Below are positions 37,849 through 49,972 of a DNA stretch of 64,000 bases, piece after piece; within the stretch, counting starts at the first letter, position 1; each line of letters opens with the position of its first letter. The stretch comes from Aralia elata (Eukaryota > Streptophyta > Magnoliopsida > Apiales > Araliaceae): assembly GCA_034770075.1 (NCBI GenBank), contig CM068382.1, forward strand, positions 4,868,001-4,932,000, given 5' to 3'. The notes beneath the pieces were generated by a model. It was not told the DNA's origin. It worked only from the letters and a program-made list of their open reading frames with translations, and searched no databases. The position numbers and the translations under genes were made by a program.

Positions 37849-38397
37849 TTATTTACTAATGTTAAATACGTTTAGAGGTTGTACGTCGTCAAACCTATCA
37901 GATTCAACATCAATATCATCATCGGATTCAGTCTCTTCCTCATCATCATTGATATCAGATTCGTTGTCATTATCATCTTCAACGATAACGTACTCATGCG
38001 CAACCTCCAAATCTGCTACTTCCTCATCGTCGGGTACGTCAATCACATCATTTGTCATCACATCTTCATCATTTAGCTGCATCTGCCTAGGATTGCTAAC
38101 ATCTTCTTGCAACGCCTCATCCATCCCCAACATATTTGCACTATCAAATGCACGTGTTTTCGTTGTGACAACTGTATACCAGGGGCTTCTACTATTTACG
38201 ACGTTAGGAGCGTAGTACACTTGAGTCGCTTGACTGGCTAACACGAAAACGTCATCAGATTTGAGTTTTGACTTGATATCTACTGTGACGATTCTATTAC
38301 GATCAACTTTAAGTACACGAAATAGCACCTCCCCATGGTCTCCAAGTACACGAAATAGACTAAGATAAATTAGTCTAAATATGCACTCGAAGAACAT
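37849..38397 (-). pseudogene. CACTA TNP2 transposase C-terminal remnant (DUF4216-like)
   Basis: A 182-residue minus-strand frame. It contains DDVFVLASQATQVYYAP and WYTVVTTKTR, matching the pattern of the DUF4216 region found at the C-terminus of plant TNP2-type CACTA transposases. A long acidic tail (DDNDNESDINDDEEETESDD) follows and the frame ends with a stop at 37849. The catalytic transposase domain that should lie upstream (to the right) is absent; that space is AT-rich filler. It is therefore a 3' fragment of the gene and unlikely to be functional. Confidence 0.7.
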
Positions 38398-38399
38398 GT

Positions 38400-40650
38400 A
38401 GAGATAACCGTCGAAAAATCATCAAAACAATTAAAAACGTACTGAACTCATTGACACCGGCCTAAGTGAGAGACATAACATCCAGTCACAGTCCCAAACT
38501 GGGGACTATTCGACATTCACTCCTAATGAGTGAATGTCAAACGGGTTTCTAAGCTCCTAATTAATGTACTACATGCACATGTATATATGCAGTTTACTGT
38601 AATTGTGGGAAACTATGCAAATGCTACTTAGTTTATTTTTCCAATGATAAACTAAGTAAGTGCTACTTAGTTTATTGTGTGTATAGGTGGAACTAAGTAA
38701 ATGCTACTTAGTTTATTATATTATATTGTATATAATATATTAATATTGTATTTTATTTTACTTTGTTTTATTTTATTATATAATTTTTAATTTTTTTCAT
38801 TTTATTAAATTTAATTAGGCTTATTTTATTTTATTAAATTAAATTTATCACCAGCTAATTTATTATTATTTTTAATTTACTTTTGTATTATATTATGTTA
38901 TATAATTTATTTATTTTATTTTACTTTGTTTTATTTTATTATATAATTTTTAAGTTTTTTAATTTTATTAAATTAAGTTAGGCTTATTTTATTTTATTAA
39001 ATTAAATTTATTACCAGCTAATTTATTATTATTTTTAATTTAATTTTGTATTATATTATGTTATAGAATTTATTTATTTTATTTTATTTTATTAAATTTA
39101 TTTTAATTTATTAAATTAAAGTAAATTAAATTTATTTTAATTTATTAAATTTAGATTATATTATTTTAATTTATTATCATTTAATTTTATTTTATAGTGA
39201 ATAATATTATATTATATAATTTATTAAATTTATTTATTTTATTAAATTAAACTACATTTATTAAATTAAATTTAATTTATTTTCATTTATTAAAACTAAT
39301 TTATGTTATTCTAATTTATTATTATTTAGTTTAAGTTAATTTATTAATTTTATTTTATTTACTTCATTTTATGTTGTCAACTAAGTAAGTGCTACTTACT
39401 TGTGTAGTTTACTTTATTATAGTGGCAAACTAAGTCTTAATTGTCTTTTATAATTAATTATTGATTTATCTATTACCATATATAATAAACTTCGACTCAC
39501 AAAATAATTAATTTATTTTGTATTACATTTTATTATATTGTCTAATTTATTTTATTTATTTTCATTAATTTAATTTATTAATTCTTAATTAAATTATTTT
39601 ATTTTTTTTTAATTTTTATTTCTTTGTTTCTTAAGTATCTTATGTTATCATATGTTATTTAATTTTATTATTTAATATTATATTTTTTTATATTATAGTA
39701 TGTAAATTTAGTTTATGTTATTATATTATTTTATTTTATTTATTAGTGATAAAACTAAGTAAATGCTACTTAGTTTATTTTAATATTGAGAAATTAATTA
39801 AATAATACATAATTATACTTGCAGGACCCACATATTTTGCAATTGAATAATTCTGACAGAAATTCCGTTGGGAATTCCGTCAGAAATAATTCTCAGAATC
39901 ATCTATTCAGTATACCTAAAAATAACATAAATCAAATACTAAACAGGTGTATATATAAAATATAACCTAAATTGATACATTCAGTAACCCAAATTGATAC
40001 AGAACAATGCATGGATACTGAATACACTGATGAACAAAGCCAAACACACTGATGAACAAATCTCCTCAATAACAGATTATAGACATTACATATGCACAAA
40101 TCAAACAATAATTTGAAAACAACAATACAGTAAATATCAAACCCACATGAATAAAAGAGAAATGACAGCCTCAATATCAAATTATACCCTCAATATCATT
40201 TCATATCTAATAAGAACAAATTAAACCCTAAATTAAATATCAAACTCAAAGCCTCAATCAGTTTCATAACAAATCAAACTAAACACTAAATTAATCCCCA
40301 AAATCAATTAAAGTAAATTTCAAACCCTAACACAATTAATTGAAGATAGAAATTGTGTACCTCACTTGATTTGAACACTAGAGAGAGGAGAGAGGAGATA
40401 CCACGCCGTTGCCGCCGATACCCACGACGTCGCCGACCGGAGCTACCTTCAACCGTGACAGAGAGAGGAAGCCCGATCGATGAAGTGTGAGGACAAGCTA
40501 GGGTTTTAAACTCTGAGAGAGAGAAAGAGAGGAACGTCGCCGGCGAGGGGGAGAGGAAACGACGGGGGGAGGGGAGGTGCCGGACGTACAAAGAGAGTGA
40601 GAGAGAGGGCCGCCGCCGCTGGAGAGAGAGAGAGAAGATGTAGATCAAAA
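38400..40650. repeat. AT-rich filler of CACTA element with internal duplications
   Basis: Extremely AT-rich. A tract containing TTTTACTTTGTTTTATTTTA is repeated about 172 bp apart (38756 and 38928) together with the TAGGCTTATTTTATTTTATT and CCAGCTAATTTATTATT blocks. The palindromic word AACTAAGTA...TACTTAGTT recurs near 38610-38720, 39375 and 39760. The right end (40370-40640) is GA/CT-rich. Confidence 0.7.
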
Positions 40651-41890
40651 AAAAATGAGGGGAAGAAGGGTCTGACCCTAATTAAAATCGACTATTTCCG
40701 ACGGACTATCCGTCGAAAATAGTTCCCTCGAGATTAACTATTTCCGACGGATATTCCGTCGATTATGAATATGATTCCGTCGAAATTATGATTAGCGCCG
40801 GCGCGAAATGTTGGCGCCATTGGGGTATCATTATTCCGACGGAATTCCGTCGAGATAAATTTAAGACCGACGAAATTATTTTCGACGAAATATTCCGTCG
40901 AAATTGCATTATTTTCGACGAATTATATTCCGTCAAAAATAATTCCGTCGGTCTTAAGGCATTTTCTTGTAGTGTATTATTGATTTCTTATTCCTTTAAT
41001 CTGATATGTGTTTGGGGCTGCTTGTATGTTTTCAGATCTGGTGTCTATTTAGCTTTCAAATCTGATTTGTTCACCAGAATCTGGAGTTTCTGGTACTATC
41101 AACCAGATTCAAATTTTGGATGATTGTTCGCGCGGATGGCTGTTCTATTTGTGTGCTTTCCGATTTGGATGTTTTGTTTATATTGCTTATCTTTTAAATG
41201 TTTAGATTTGGATGTATTGTGAGGTCTTTGCTGTGGTCTATCGCCAGATTTCAGCCATTTGATTCCATACCGGAATCTGGGTTCGAAATTGGATTTTCAA
41301 TGGTACCGATTTGGGTTTTCGATGATACATTTTGTAATTTGTTTTAATTTGAAACAAACTGAAATTTTGATATTTTTTAAAGTTATTGTTCAAAGAAGAG
41401 GAGCCTTAGTGTAAATATTCAAGCCATGTGTCACTTGTTCAGAAATAAATTAACATCTATTTGTTTAGGTGGCATGTCCGTTAACGGCAGGGGCACAGTT
41501 GACCCAAAATTTGTAACGTCGAGTGTACTTTTGGAAAAAAAAAAGTTCAGGGTGTAAGTGGGACTTCGGGGTAAACGTCAGGGGCATTTTTGCACCTTTG
41601 CCCTTACTACTAATAACAAATATATCATATTCATTAGTTTAAGTATAGATAGATAGGATAAGATACATCGGTCTTTTTAAAACAAAATTAAGGTTAATAT
41701 TGTCCATAAATTTATAGTCCAAAATAGTAATGATTATAATACCTAGTTAGGCATGGTATTAAATAGTTCCCTTTTTAAGTCATTTTATTATCCCGAGACT
41801 AATAGTCTCAAGTCTATTTTTAAAAACAAACAAGAGATCTGAAATTAATAGTCCAATTCTAAATATAATCTTTGCAAACAAACATAACAT

Positions 41891-42681
41891 ACAAGAATAG
41901 TTACGATTATGAAATACAAAATAATACGTATAATTGTGGTTGATTATATTTATTGAATCACTCATGTATAAGAAAATATTCACCAATTATAATTTAACAT
42001 ATTATTTGTACTTAATTTTTGTTTAGTTATATTTTGTCACCGTATCATTATTGAGGACGAGAAATAAGTATTCTCTGGTAAGGCCACAAGAATCATGCCT
42101 CAACGTTTTTGGGTTTCAGAGGGGGGTTTTTTGAAGGTGATAGTAAAAAAGTTGACAAATAAGTCACCCTTATTATCGCTCTACAAAAACGTACATAAGA
42201 TTTTTACCTCAAACAACTCATCGTTCAATTCTTTCCCCTTTGCCGCACATTTTCAACCACATTTGATTAATGGATACACATGATATGAATTATGATACAT
42301 GTCCATATGCCTTTGTCTTTTTTCTTTCTTCAAAATTTATTTTAAAATAAATAAAAACACTCATTTTCTCTCTTCCATCCCACACACAATTACCAATTAC
42401 ACAAGGGCCATAAGAGCCTTTATGAAAGCACAGTTCCTACAATCTCGCGGATGGACCCACCTCTTGAGCCACATCACTTAATGCCTCCACTCTGTTCCGA
42501 CGTGTCACTCCTTATCATGGGTCCCACCCTCTGCTTACATGGGGTTCCTTCGTTTACAAAATTAAAATCTTGTTCGGCTGCAAACCAAAACATACGAATT
42601 ATCAAATGCTAAAAATAAAGACCCAAAAAAAAAGAAATGAAAATTAAGATGTGTTACCAGATTTTTTTTTAAAAAAAAATT

Positions 42682-42725
<44 letters not shown>

Positions 42726-43438
42726 AGGAGTCAATAATTTCAAAATTGGCACACCATTATCTAGTAATGTTATACATCATCTGTCCCACCCTTGGATGAT
42801 CAAGTCCTCATCAGATGACATCTGTTTCAACAAGTGTATATATTTGGTGGACTAAAATCATTGCAAAAGAAAAGAAAATTCCAAAATAATTGGATCCAAT
42901 TATTCAATATTTCAATTCGTTCATTGGGAGCTTTTTTAAAATGTGCAGCTGGCAAAAGTTCTATTGTGATCTAACAATTATATTATTATCAGTGAGTAGT
43001 TGAATAACTTAATTCAAAATGTGCTCTAACAAGAATTTCTTTAATTATGTGTACATTATAATTTTTCAAAAATTCGCTTACAAGTTACACCTAATACCTT
43101 TTGATGATTTTTAATTATAAAATATAAAGCCAACTCTTAATAGTATTAAAAGAATTAACAAAAAGGATTAATGTTGAAATGCGTCTACCATAAATACATT
43201 GTTGTCCGTAAAATTACTCAATGTAAGTATTATAAAAATCTCAAAAAATGAAAATAATGTAAAAGGATGTCAAATAATTATATTTTTAGTTTTTTTTCCT
43301 CGAGTCAGAAATGGACAATATTTTCAAAAAAAATTTATTTTTAAAAATTGTATTAAATAATTATCTAAGAATTATAGGTTTGTATATTTATAGAGGTCGT
43401 ACAAGTGCAACTTTTGTTTGGTGTCCATTTTCCGATAG
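41891..43438. other. AT-rich intergenic region
   Basis: No gene recognised. It contains a (TA)n run at 42684-42722 and several poly-A/T runs. Confidence 0.4.
42684..42722. repeat. (TA)n microsatellite
   Basis: About 19 uninterrupted TA units after an A-rich run. Confidence 0.9.
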
Positions 43439-43543
43439 GTGCAGAGGGACCATTGGAGCAATTGACAAAAACCAGGGCCATACAATGGAAGGTTGCTGCA
43501 GCCATATATGTTGCTGCTCTTATTACAGCTAAGGATGTTCCAG
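43439..43543 (+). pseudogene. Exon-like fragment, gene not recognised
   Basis: A 105-bp block with exon-like composition, bounded by a pyrimidine-rich AG acceptor and a GT donor. It is open in one frame: after two bases of a split codon it reads AEGPLEQLTKTRAIQWKVAA, followed by a hydrophobic stretch AIYVAALITAKDVP. No neighbouring exons were found, so it is probably a captured or orphaned exon. I cannot name the source gene. Confidence 0.35.
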
Positions 43544-43784
43544 GTAGGAGAAAAACAAGACCCCATCATTGATTAAGGCGGCCTATTTTCTAGGTTCGGG
43601 TTATCAATTATGTAGCTATTTTGTGGGCCTAAGGTCCCACTCAATTTTTATGTAATAAGACTTTAGTGAACTTCTTCTCAATCATTTGAATATGGTTTGA
43701 AATGAACTAATTATAATATTGCCTGATACTGCACCAACATTATGATAGGGAGCTTAAAGTTAGATGGAAAATAAAATAAGAAAA

Positions 43785-43930
43785 TTGATACGTCCACAAG
43801 CAAATTTAATAGTTTTACTAGATTTTTTTTAGATGAATAATAAATGAGACTCGTATTTATCATTTATGCGAGTAAAATTTTATAAGAATATCAAAATTTT
43901 CTTATAAAAATAACAATTATCAAAAATAAA
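43785..43930. repeat. Small AT-rich inverted repeat
   Basis: AAAATTGATACGTCCACAAG...AAAATTTTCTTATAAAAATA, with a loosely similar arrangement to the ones near 26349-26505 and 33000-33125. Possibly a worn MITE family. Confidence 0.35.
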
Positions 43931-44252
43931 TGGAACACACTTGAAAAGAAAGCGTTCTATGTTACTTTACTAAATGCGGCAAAGATAAAAGAACAATTAC
44001 AAGCTGTTACTCAATTTATATTAATCCAATAAACATAAATTATGTACAAATTTAATGGCATGAGCCCGATTCATAATTCATGACTAGACTCCATTCTATC
44101 TATCACAATCCTAGCTAGTTAAATACCTCTTAGGTGTTGTCCCTTCTGTGACTTTTGTAATTCTCTAATTTGTATGTGCATGAATCCTTCACTTAACTGT
44201 CCTTGCTTTTCAAATAGAATCTTAAGCCTATTTTTGTCCTTGCAGGTATGTT

Positions 44253-44659
44253 ACATTTTATGGACAAGGATTCCCTCCATTTTAATCCTCTCCATTTCCA
44301 TCCATTTCTATATATTTTTGATCATAATGATTTTATTAGTAATGATCAAAATATGTTAATAGATAGTTAATGATATTAAAATCAATCCTAGAAAAAAAAT
44401 TCATCATTCGACACTTTTTTACCGTTAAAAGTTTAAAAGAATTTTCACCGTTAATTTCAATAAATGAAAATTCTTTTAAACTTTTAACGGTGAAAAAGTG
44501 TCGAATGATAATTTTTTTTTTAGAATTGATCTTAATATCATTAACTATCTATTAATATATTTTGATCATTACTAATAAAATTATTATGATCAAAAATATG
44601 GGGGAAATGAATGGAAATGGAAGGGATCGAAATGGAAGGAATCTTTGTCCACATTTTAT
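44253..44659. mobile_element. Mutator-like MITE
   Basis: The element spans 44262-44650 (389 bp). It is a near-complete palindrome with GGACAAGGATTCC / GGACAAAGATTCC termini and a perfect 9-bp duplication ACATTTTAT (44253-44261, 44651-44659). The centre folds around TTTCACCGTTAATTTC. No coding capacity. Confidence 0.92.
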
Positions 44660-45112
44660 TGCCTACAAATCAAATGGCCAAAGTTAGGTCAAGGGTTAAT
44701 AGTAAGTTGATTGGTGTTCCATATTTTGTAGTAGTAGTACTACTACTTATTAATGTTTGGCACATCACACATGCTGTGTTTGGCCACTTTAAAAATAATT
44801 GGACATCAAACTTCAATGTCAAGTCCCTACTGCGCATGCCAAAGCAGCCTATTTTTGTTAGACAAATTTTTTGATGGGTCTTTAATTGGTACTATGCATT
44901 CTTGTAGTACATTAATTCTTTTGTATCTATTTCAATTATTTGTCTGTCATATTGTTGATCATTTATTTTACTTACACCACTTGTACGCCATGACATATTA
45001 ATGATGCAAAAACTCTTTTTCATATATTTTATTTAGACCTTGGTTATCAAGTTTTATTAAAAAAATATATTGACTACAACGTACAACACTAATGTTACTT
45101 TTAAAGGTTATC

Positions 45113-45779
45113 ATATTTGTGGGCTCAAGTGTATATTAGGGTTCACATGACCTAATTGAATTAAATGTATAAATTAGGGTTTACAAAAACCTAATTAAAT
45201 GTACAAATTAGGGTTCATGTGACCTAATTAAATGTACAGATTAGACAAAAATAAATGCGCTAGACCCGGGGAAGTCTCCACGTGTTCTAAGGCAGAAGAC
45301 TCGTGGATGCGATCTATTTTGGGAATTGATTGAGGGATTGGATTGGTGGCTAGAAGAACAGGGCAATTTGGGCATTACTTTGATGATTAAAGGACATTTC
45401 TGGAATTTTCCCTATAAAACATGACTAAAGGGTATTTCTGAAATTTTCCTTAAAACATGTGCCTGACATGTGACTATTTTCCAGACAAAGCTCTATAAAT
45501 AGTTTCTCTATTCTAAGAAAAGGGGATCACTCTCAAGACATTACACTTAGACTCTTGGAAGCTCATTACACTTGGAACTCTCTCCCAACTCGAAGACTCA
45601 AGAAGGCTCTTGGAATCCCTGCTACCCTAACCCGGTTTTCGGATTCTAGGAGTTCTGTCACGTGTCATTGCCCCTCTTCAATCAATAAATCAATTTCGTG
45701 CTCTTCGTGAATTTCTCTCCTCCTCAGCCAACACGAAACCCTAACCCTAGTAAGGCGCAATTTCCTTGCCCACAATATT
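45113..45779. mobile_element. Solo LTR
   Basis: The LTR spans 45118-45774 (657 bp). It starts TGTGGGC and ends GCCCACA, with a perfect 5-bp duplication ATATT (45113-45117, 45775-45779). It carries a strong TATA box CTATAAATAG (45493-45502) and AATAAA-type poly(A) signals near 45680, as expected for U3-R-U5 read on the plus strand. No internal sequence remains, so it formed by LTR-LTR recombination. It is unrelated to the 2-kb LTRs at the left. Confidence 0.9.
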
Positions 45780-47204
45780 TAAATTAAATTAGTGATAATG
45801 TAAGATCAATATTTATGTTGTCAGAGTAATAAATAATATTAAAAGTTTAAAGTATTATTAAAACAAATGTAAAAATATAATTAAATATATATTTACTCTA
45901 ATAACATAAATATTACTTTAATATTATCAAAAATCTTAAATTAAGTTATCTAGTACTTGTAACTAAAAATAGTAAAGAATAACTTACATTTGAATATTAT
46001 TTAATACTGAAAATTCTGAGAGTTAAAAGGGGCATGTTAGGTGGTCACGTCACAACATACCATGATAATGCTTAGAACGAGATATTTATTTAATGGGAGG
46101 GAAATCAAGAACATGGGATCTCTCTCTCTCTCCGTGAGAATCTAATCGAACGAAGTAACTATTAATATAATAATAATAATAATATAGATTCATCGATACA
46201 TGTAGACATGCACAATAAGTCACTCTTGGGTCTTTCAGGTCTTTAGTTTTGACTAGGTTAGGACATTAACTTAGGCCTTTCAAGCCAGGTCTTGGTTGTT
46301 AGAATGTGGTCTCGTTAGACCTGCAGGCCAAGTCTAGCCTACGCCGATTTAGTCCGTCTTTTTTTTAATGTTAAATATTAAAATATAAATTAATAAAATT
46401 TGTAAAAATGTTGAAAGAGTTTAAATACACATATATCTTTTTCTTTATGGTTATTAAACACTTATATAGTTATATTTCAAATATTATTTCAAGTTAGTTT
46501 TCTAATTACTTCATAGAATTATTCTTTAAATTGCTACAACAAATTACCTAAAAAATAACTAAAATCATAAATTTCACTAAGAATTTAGTATATCCAAATT
46601 AATGAAGAATTTGAGTATTTACAAGAAACTAACTTATTATTAATATTTAACATTAAAATTTAATTTATTGATGTAGTAATTAATGTTAATATTTAACATT
46701 AAAAATAGCAAAGAATATTATTAAATTTTTAATGCCAAATATTAGTATTTACAATAAACTAATTTATTATTAATATTTAATCAACTAACTTATTATTAAT
46801 TTTAAATATACTAATTAGTTCTATTTATTGAAGATGTATATTAACTAAATGTATTTACAAAAAATCAAAAATGAATAATTAAAACTTTCAATTTTATTAA
46901 TGTATTAATTAAAATTAATGTATTAAAACTTAAAGTAATGAATAAGTAAAACTTTACACTTTTTATAATTTTAAAGTTTAAAAATTATAAATAATTAGAT
47001 AAAGAATTAGGTTATGTCTCAAGCCGAAGCAGCCAGGTCTAAGGCAAAGTTTTTTTACTGGCCAAGCCATGTTAAATTTCTATTTTTTAAAAAACATATT
47101 TTCAAGCCTTTTAAACTAAACATAATCGATTCAGACCTTGATCAGACGAGATAAAGATCAAGCCGCAAACTGCGTGCCTTTGGTATACCCGCTAGGTACG
47201 TGGA
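45780..47204. other. AT-rich intergenic region
   Basis: No gene recognised. Two patches (46195-46350 and 47010-47180) rich in CAAGCC/GGTCTAG words flank very AT-rich DNA and may be ends of an old unclassified element. Confidence 0.35.
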
Positions 47205-47441
47205 TATAATTAAGGGTCCTCTTAACATGTGCCCTTAGGGCACATGTTAAGCGGCAACATCGAGGCATTATATTATTTATTTATGTATTGGTATCAGTAA
47301 TGCACAAATACAAATGCATTGAAAATAACATTGCTGATCCCAATGCATTTGTATTTGTGCATTGCTGATACCAATGCATAAATAAATAATATAACGCCTC
47401 GATGTTTGCGCTTAACATGTGTTAAAAAACCCTATAATTAA
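47205..47441. mobile_element. Mutator-like MITE
   Basis: The element spans 47214-47432 (219 bp). It is a hairpin-forming palindrome with GGGT.C.CTTAACATGTG-like termini, inner arms CATCGAGGC / GCCTCGATG and a perfect 9-bp duplication TATAATTAA (47205-47213, 47433-47441). Confidence 0.9.
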
Positions 47442-49972
47442 TCAAGTATAAGTAATACTACTAATATGCTAGTAGTAGTAGTATTTAAATACTAATGCGG
47501 GTGGACGTTCCACATATCTAGAATTCCGAACATGTTGGTATCCAAGGAGGCATTGTGTGACGTGAAATGAACTCCTAATTTAAAGATTCTCTTTCTCCTC
47601 TCCTAAATATAATTATACTTTCTCTAGTTTCAAATTATAAATTTTTTATTAATTTTTAAAAATTAATTTTAAATACTTTCAACCTCAAAATTAAAATAAT
47701 TTATTAAAAATAATAAATCTTATGATGAGCGGTATTTTCAGATAATTCACAATATTCAGTATATTAATTAAATTTTAAAAAAATTCATATTAATTTTTTA
47801 ATCTATAAATATTTCAAGTTAGCTTAAAACAGTCAATAATTTATTTTATTTTTTAAAATGGGAGGAGCGTTTACTTTTAATTAATATACCAATATTTAAA
47901 ATGAGGTTTTCTTGAAAGGAATGCATGTGGTATATAATAATAGTAAGCTAGCTCTTTTTGTTTGACGGCATAATTATTTGGTATAATTATGGTTAAATGA
48001 ACCAATGATATGCATGACGAATATGAATACATGTAGGTTAAATTTTCATCACATCCGATGTGACCAAGTACTACTCCTCATTTCAAATTAAGTTCAAACC
48101 ATTTCCATCCAGTGAGAAATTAGGGGTCTGTGGGGGGCACGTGACCCACTGGAAATGGATGAAATTTCACGTGGGAGAGGGATATATAGTGGCCTCCATG
48201 TGAGGAGAAGGAGCTGAGCTTGATTGATAATATAGAAGGAGATAGGGCCAAACCGGCAATGCCAGCCTATTTTGGTTGGTCTTTTTCATGGTGGATGCTG
48301 CTTTCTCTAAAAGCTTTGTCCCAATGACATTCCTTCAAGAAAACCCTATTTGTTTTTCGTTTTTTTTTTTATTTATTTTTAAATTTTCAATATTTTGTTT
48401 AAAGACTAGATCAAGAAAGTAATTAAAAAAAAATAAAAAAATATCGAGTAAGAATATGAATATATATGCAAGTGTTATATCTCGAACTTTTAATCCGAAT
48501 TTAATTTTAAAATGTGGTTAATAGTTGAAGAGGAGGAAGTTTGATTGACCTGTTCAAATTTTTGTGCCTTGCTATTTCTAATAAGGGTAGAGTTTTCATT
48601 TTGTTATCTTCTTTTGGTCCATATATAACGTGAGACTAGCTATATTAAGAATCAAGATTTAAGCGATCTCTACATCCTTGTACTGTACAAATTATTTACT
48701 AGTAAATTTTTTTAACCTTTGGCACGTAGTTTTTAATTTGCCGCGTTTGGCTTTCCATGTAAATTAATTTATTTTATTTTTGACTTCATCTTTGCCATAG
48801 TTTGTTATATATATATAAGTATAACATCATTCATTATCTATTTATCTGTATGTGTAAAGTGTAATGCACATAATAATTTTAGAAGACAAAAAACAGTACC
48901 AGTACTTTTAGCTTATATAACCCATTAAAATTTTAAAAGGTATTTTTTACTGATCAAATGAAACAAGAGGATAGAGGATAAAGACAGACACAAAGGGACT
49001 AAGGAGCAAGGTCGATCCATAGGCATTAGCTACGTACGTACCCATTTTCAGCTTTAATTATTTTATTTTTCTTTTTAAAAATTAAATCGTACTGTATTTT
49101 TGTATATATGTGACGAAAAGTCAAATAAATTTATTCGAGACATTGACAAATTGTTGAATTAATGATTTTCTGCTTCTGGGAATGGGAGGATGCAATATCT
49201 TTGGCAGCAAGCAATGTGATCACCAGTCGTTACTAGTCAAAAAAACTTGTATCTTTTTCAAAGTTATGGACGACTTTTGTGTTATTTCTGCTGGCATTTA
49301 CCTACCTATGAGGCCATGGCTGGCTAGCTAGCTAGCTGTAATATCAGAGACTCTGCATTTCATTTGAGTATCATTTTACATGCAATTAAGCCTCTCTTTT
49401 TTTCCATTTTTTTTTCTTTCCGACCGGTTTGAGCATTTACAAACAACTATGTTTTTACAGATGTCATGTATGGTGGAGTTTTAGTAGTAGAGTGATCGAG
49501 TATTTACAAACTCTGATGGCAAGTATGGCTATATATATTGCCATGCATGTAAATGTTTTTATGTGCAATGGTGAGCTACGTACAACTTATTCAAAGGTAG
49601 GGTAGGATCATTTGGTCTGAATTTGTACCTTTTTAATTGTGTAATGAACTTAATTATTTTGCATTATCAACCCCAAAATTTTTTTTTAAAAAAAATAGAG
49701 AAAAAATGGTACCCTTTTGGATAGGTAACCCAATATGTTTCTAGAAAACAAAAGGAAAGAAAAGTGAACCACAAATTCTGCATAATTTATCTTGGAATTA
49801 ATCTATGGATTATTACCAACGACTAACTGAACACTTGTATATGATAAATATTGTTTCCAATAAGAAGATGGGATACACATGTCATTAATAGAAAAGGCAC
49901 ATGGGCAGATCTGTCTTCGCAGAAAAATCAAGACAATTTTCCTTTGTTTTGGTAACGCTAACAGAATAAAAA
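47442..49972. other. Intergenic region downstream of BXL gene
   Basis: AT-rich. The last part is likely the 3' UTR of the minus-strand BXL gene. No other gene or element recognised. Confidence 0.4.

Larger units (their letters stand above)
34585..40974 (-). mobile_element. CACTA (En/Spm) transposon, decayed
   Basis: 6390 bp bounded by CACTACAAGAAAA and its complement, the canonical CACTA termini. The 3-bp flanks are TGT and TAT, one mismatch from a target duplication. Subterminal regions (34600-34985, 40690-40960) are filled with TTCCGACGGAATATTCCGTCG-type words, the usual transposase-binding repeats. Coding remnants lie on the minus strand: a transposase C-terminal piece at 37849-38397 and an accessory-transposase gene at 35494-37779. 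The region to the right (38400-40650) lacks the expected catalytic domain, so the element is non-autonomous. It sits inside the long-TIR element. Confidence 0.92.
33824..41605. mobile_element. Long-TIR element (possible MULE / Pack-MULE)
   Basis: Arms 33824-34112 and 41318-41605 (about 288 bp) are inverted copies of each other. They share GCAAA.ATGCCCCTGACG, CCGTTAACGGACATGCCACC and a TTTGTTTCAAATTAAAAC block. Between each arm and the CACTA element lies about 350-470 bp of less AT-rich sequence with TCTGATT and TCTCCAAG words that looks like captured genic DNA. Long terminal repeats suggest a Mutator-like element, but I could not resolve a 9-bp duplication. Confidence 0.65.
33605..41890. mobile_element. 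Outermost nested TIR element (Tourist/Harbinger-like?)
   Basis: TATGTTTATTTGTAAAGATT at the left pairs with a right end whose reverse complement reads TATGTTTGTTTGCAAAGATT. Remnants such as AATAGTCTTAGATTAATAG and CTATTAATTTC lie inside each end. The element is split by the long-TIR element at 33824-41605. The superfamily is a guess from the look of the termini; the target duplication was not resolved. Confidence 0.5.

Noticed and set aside
40304..40648. 114-residue Ser/Arg-rich minus frame
   Set aside because: It translates GA-rich low-complexity DNA at the CACTA right end and has no domain.
43311..43532. 73-residue frame as a real protein
   Set aside because: Its reading frame differs from the exon-like open frame, and it starts in AT-rich DNA without a domain.
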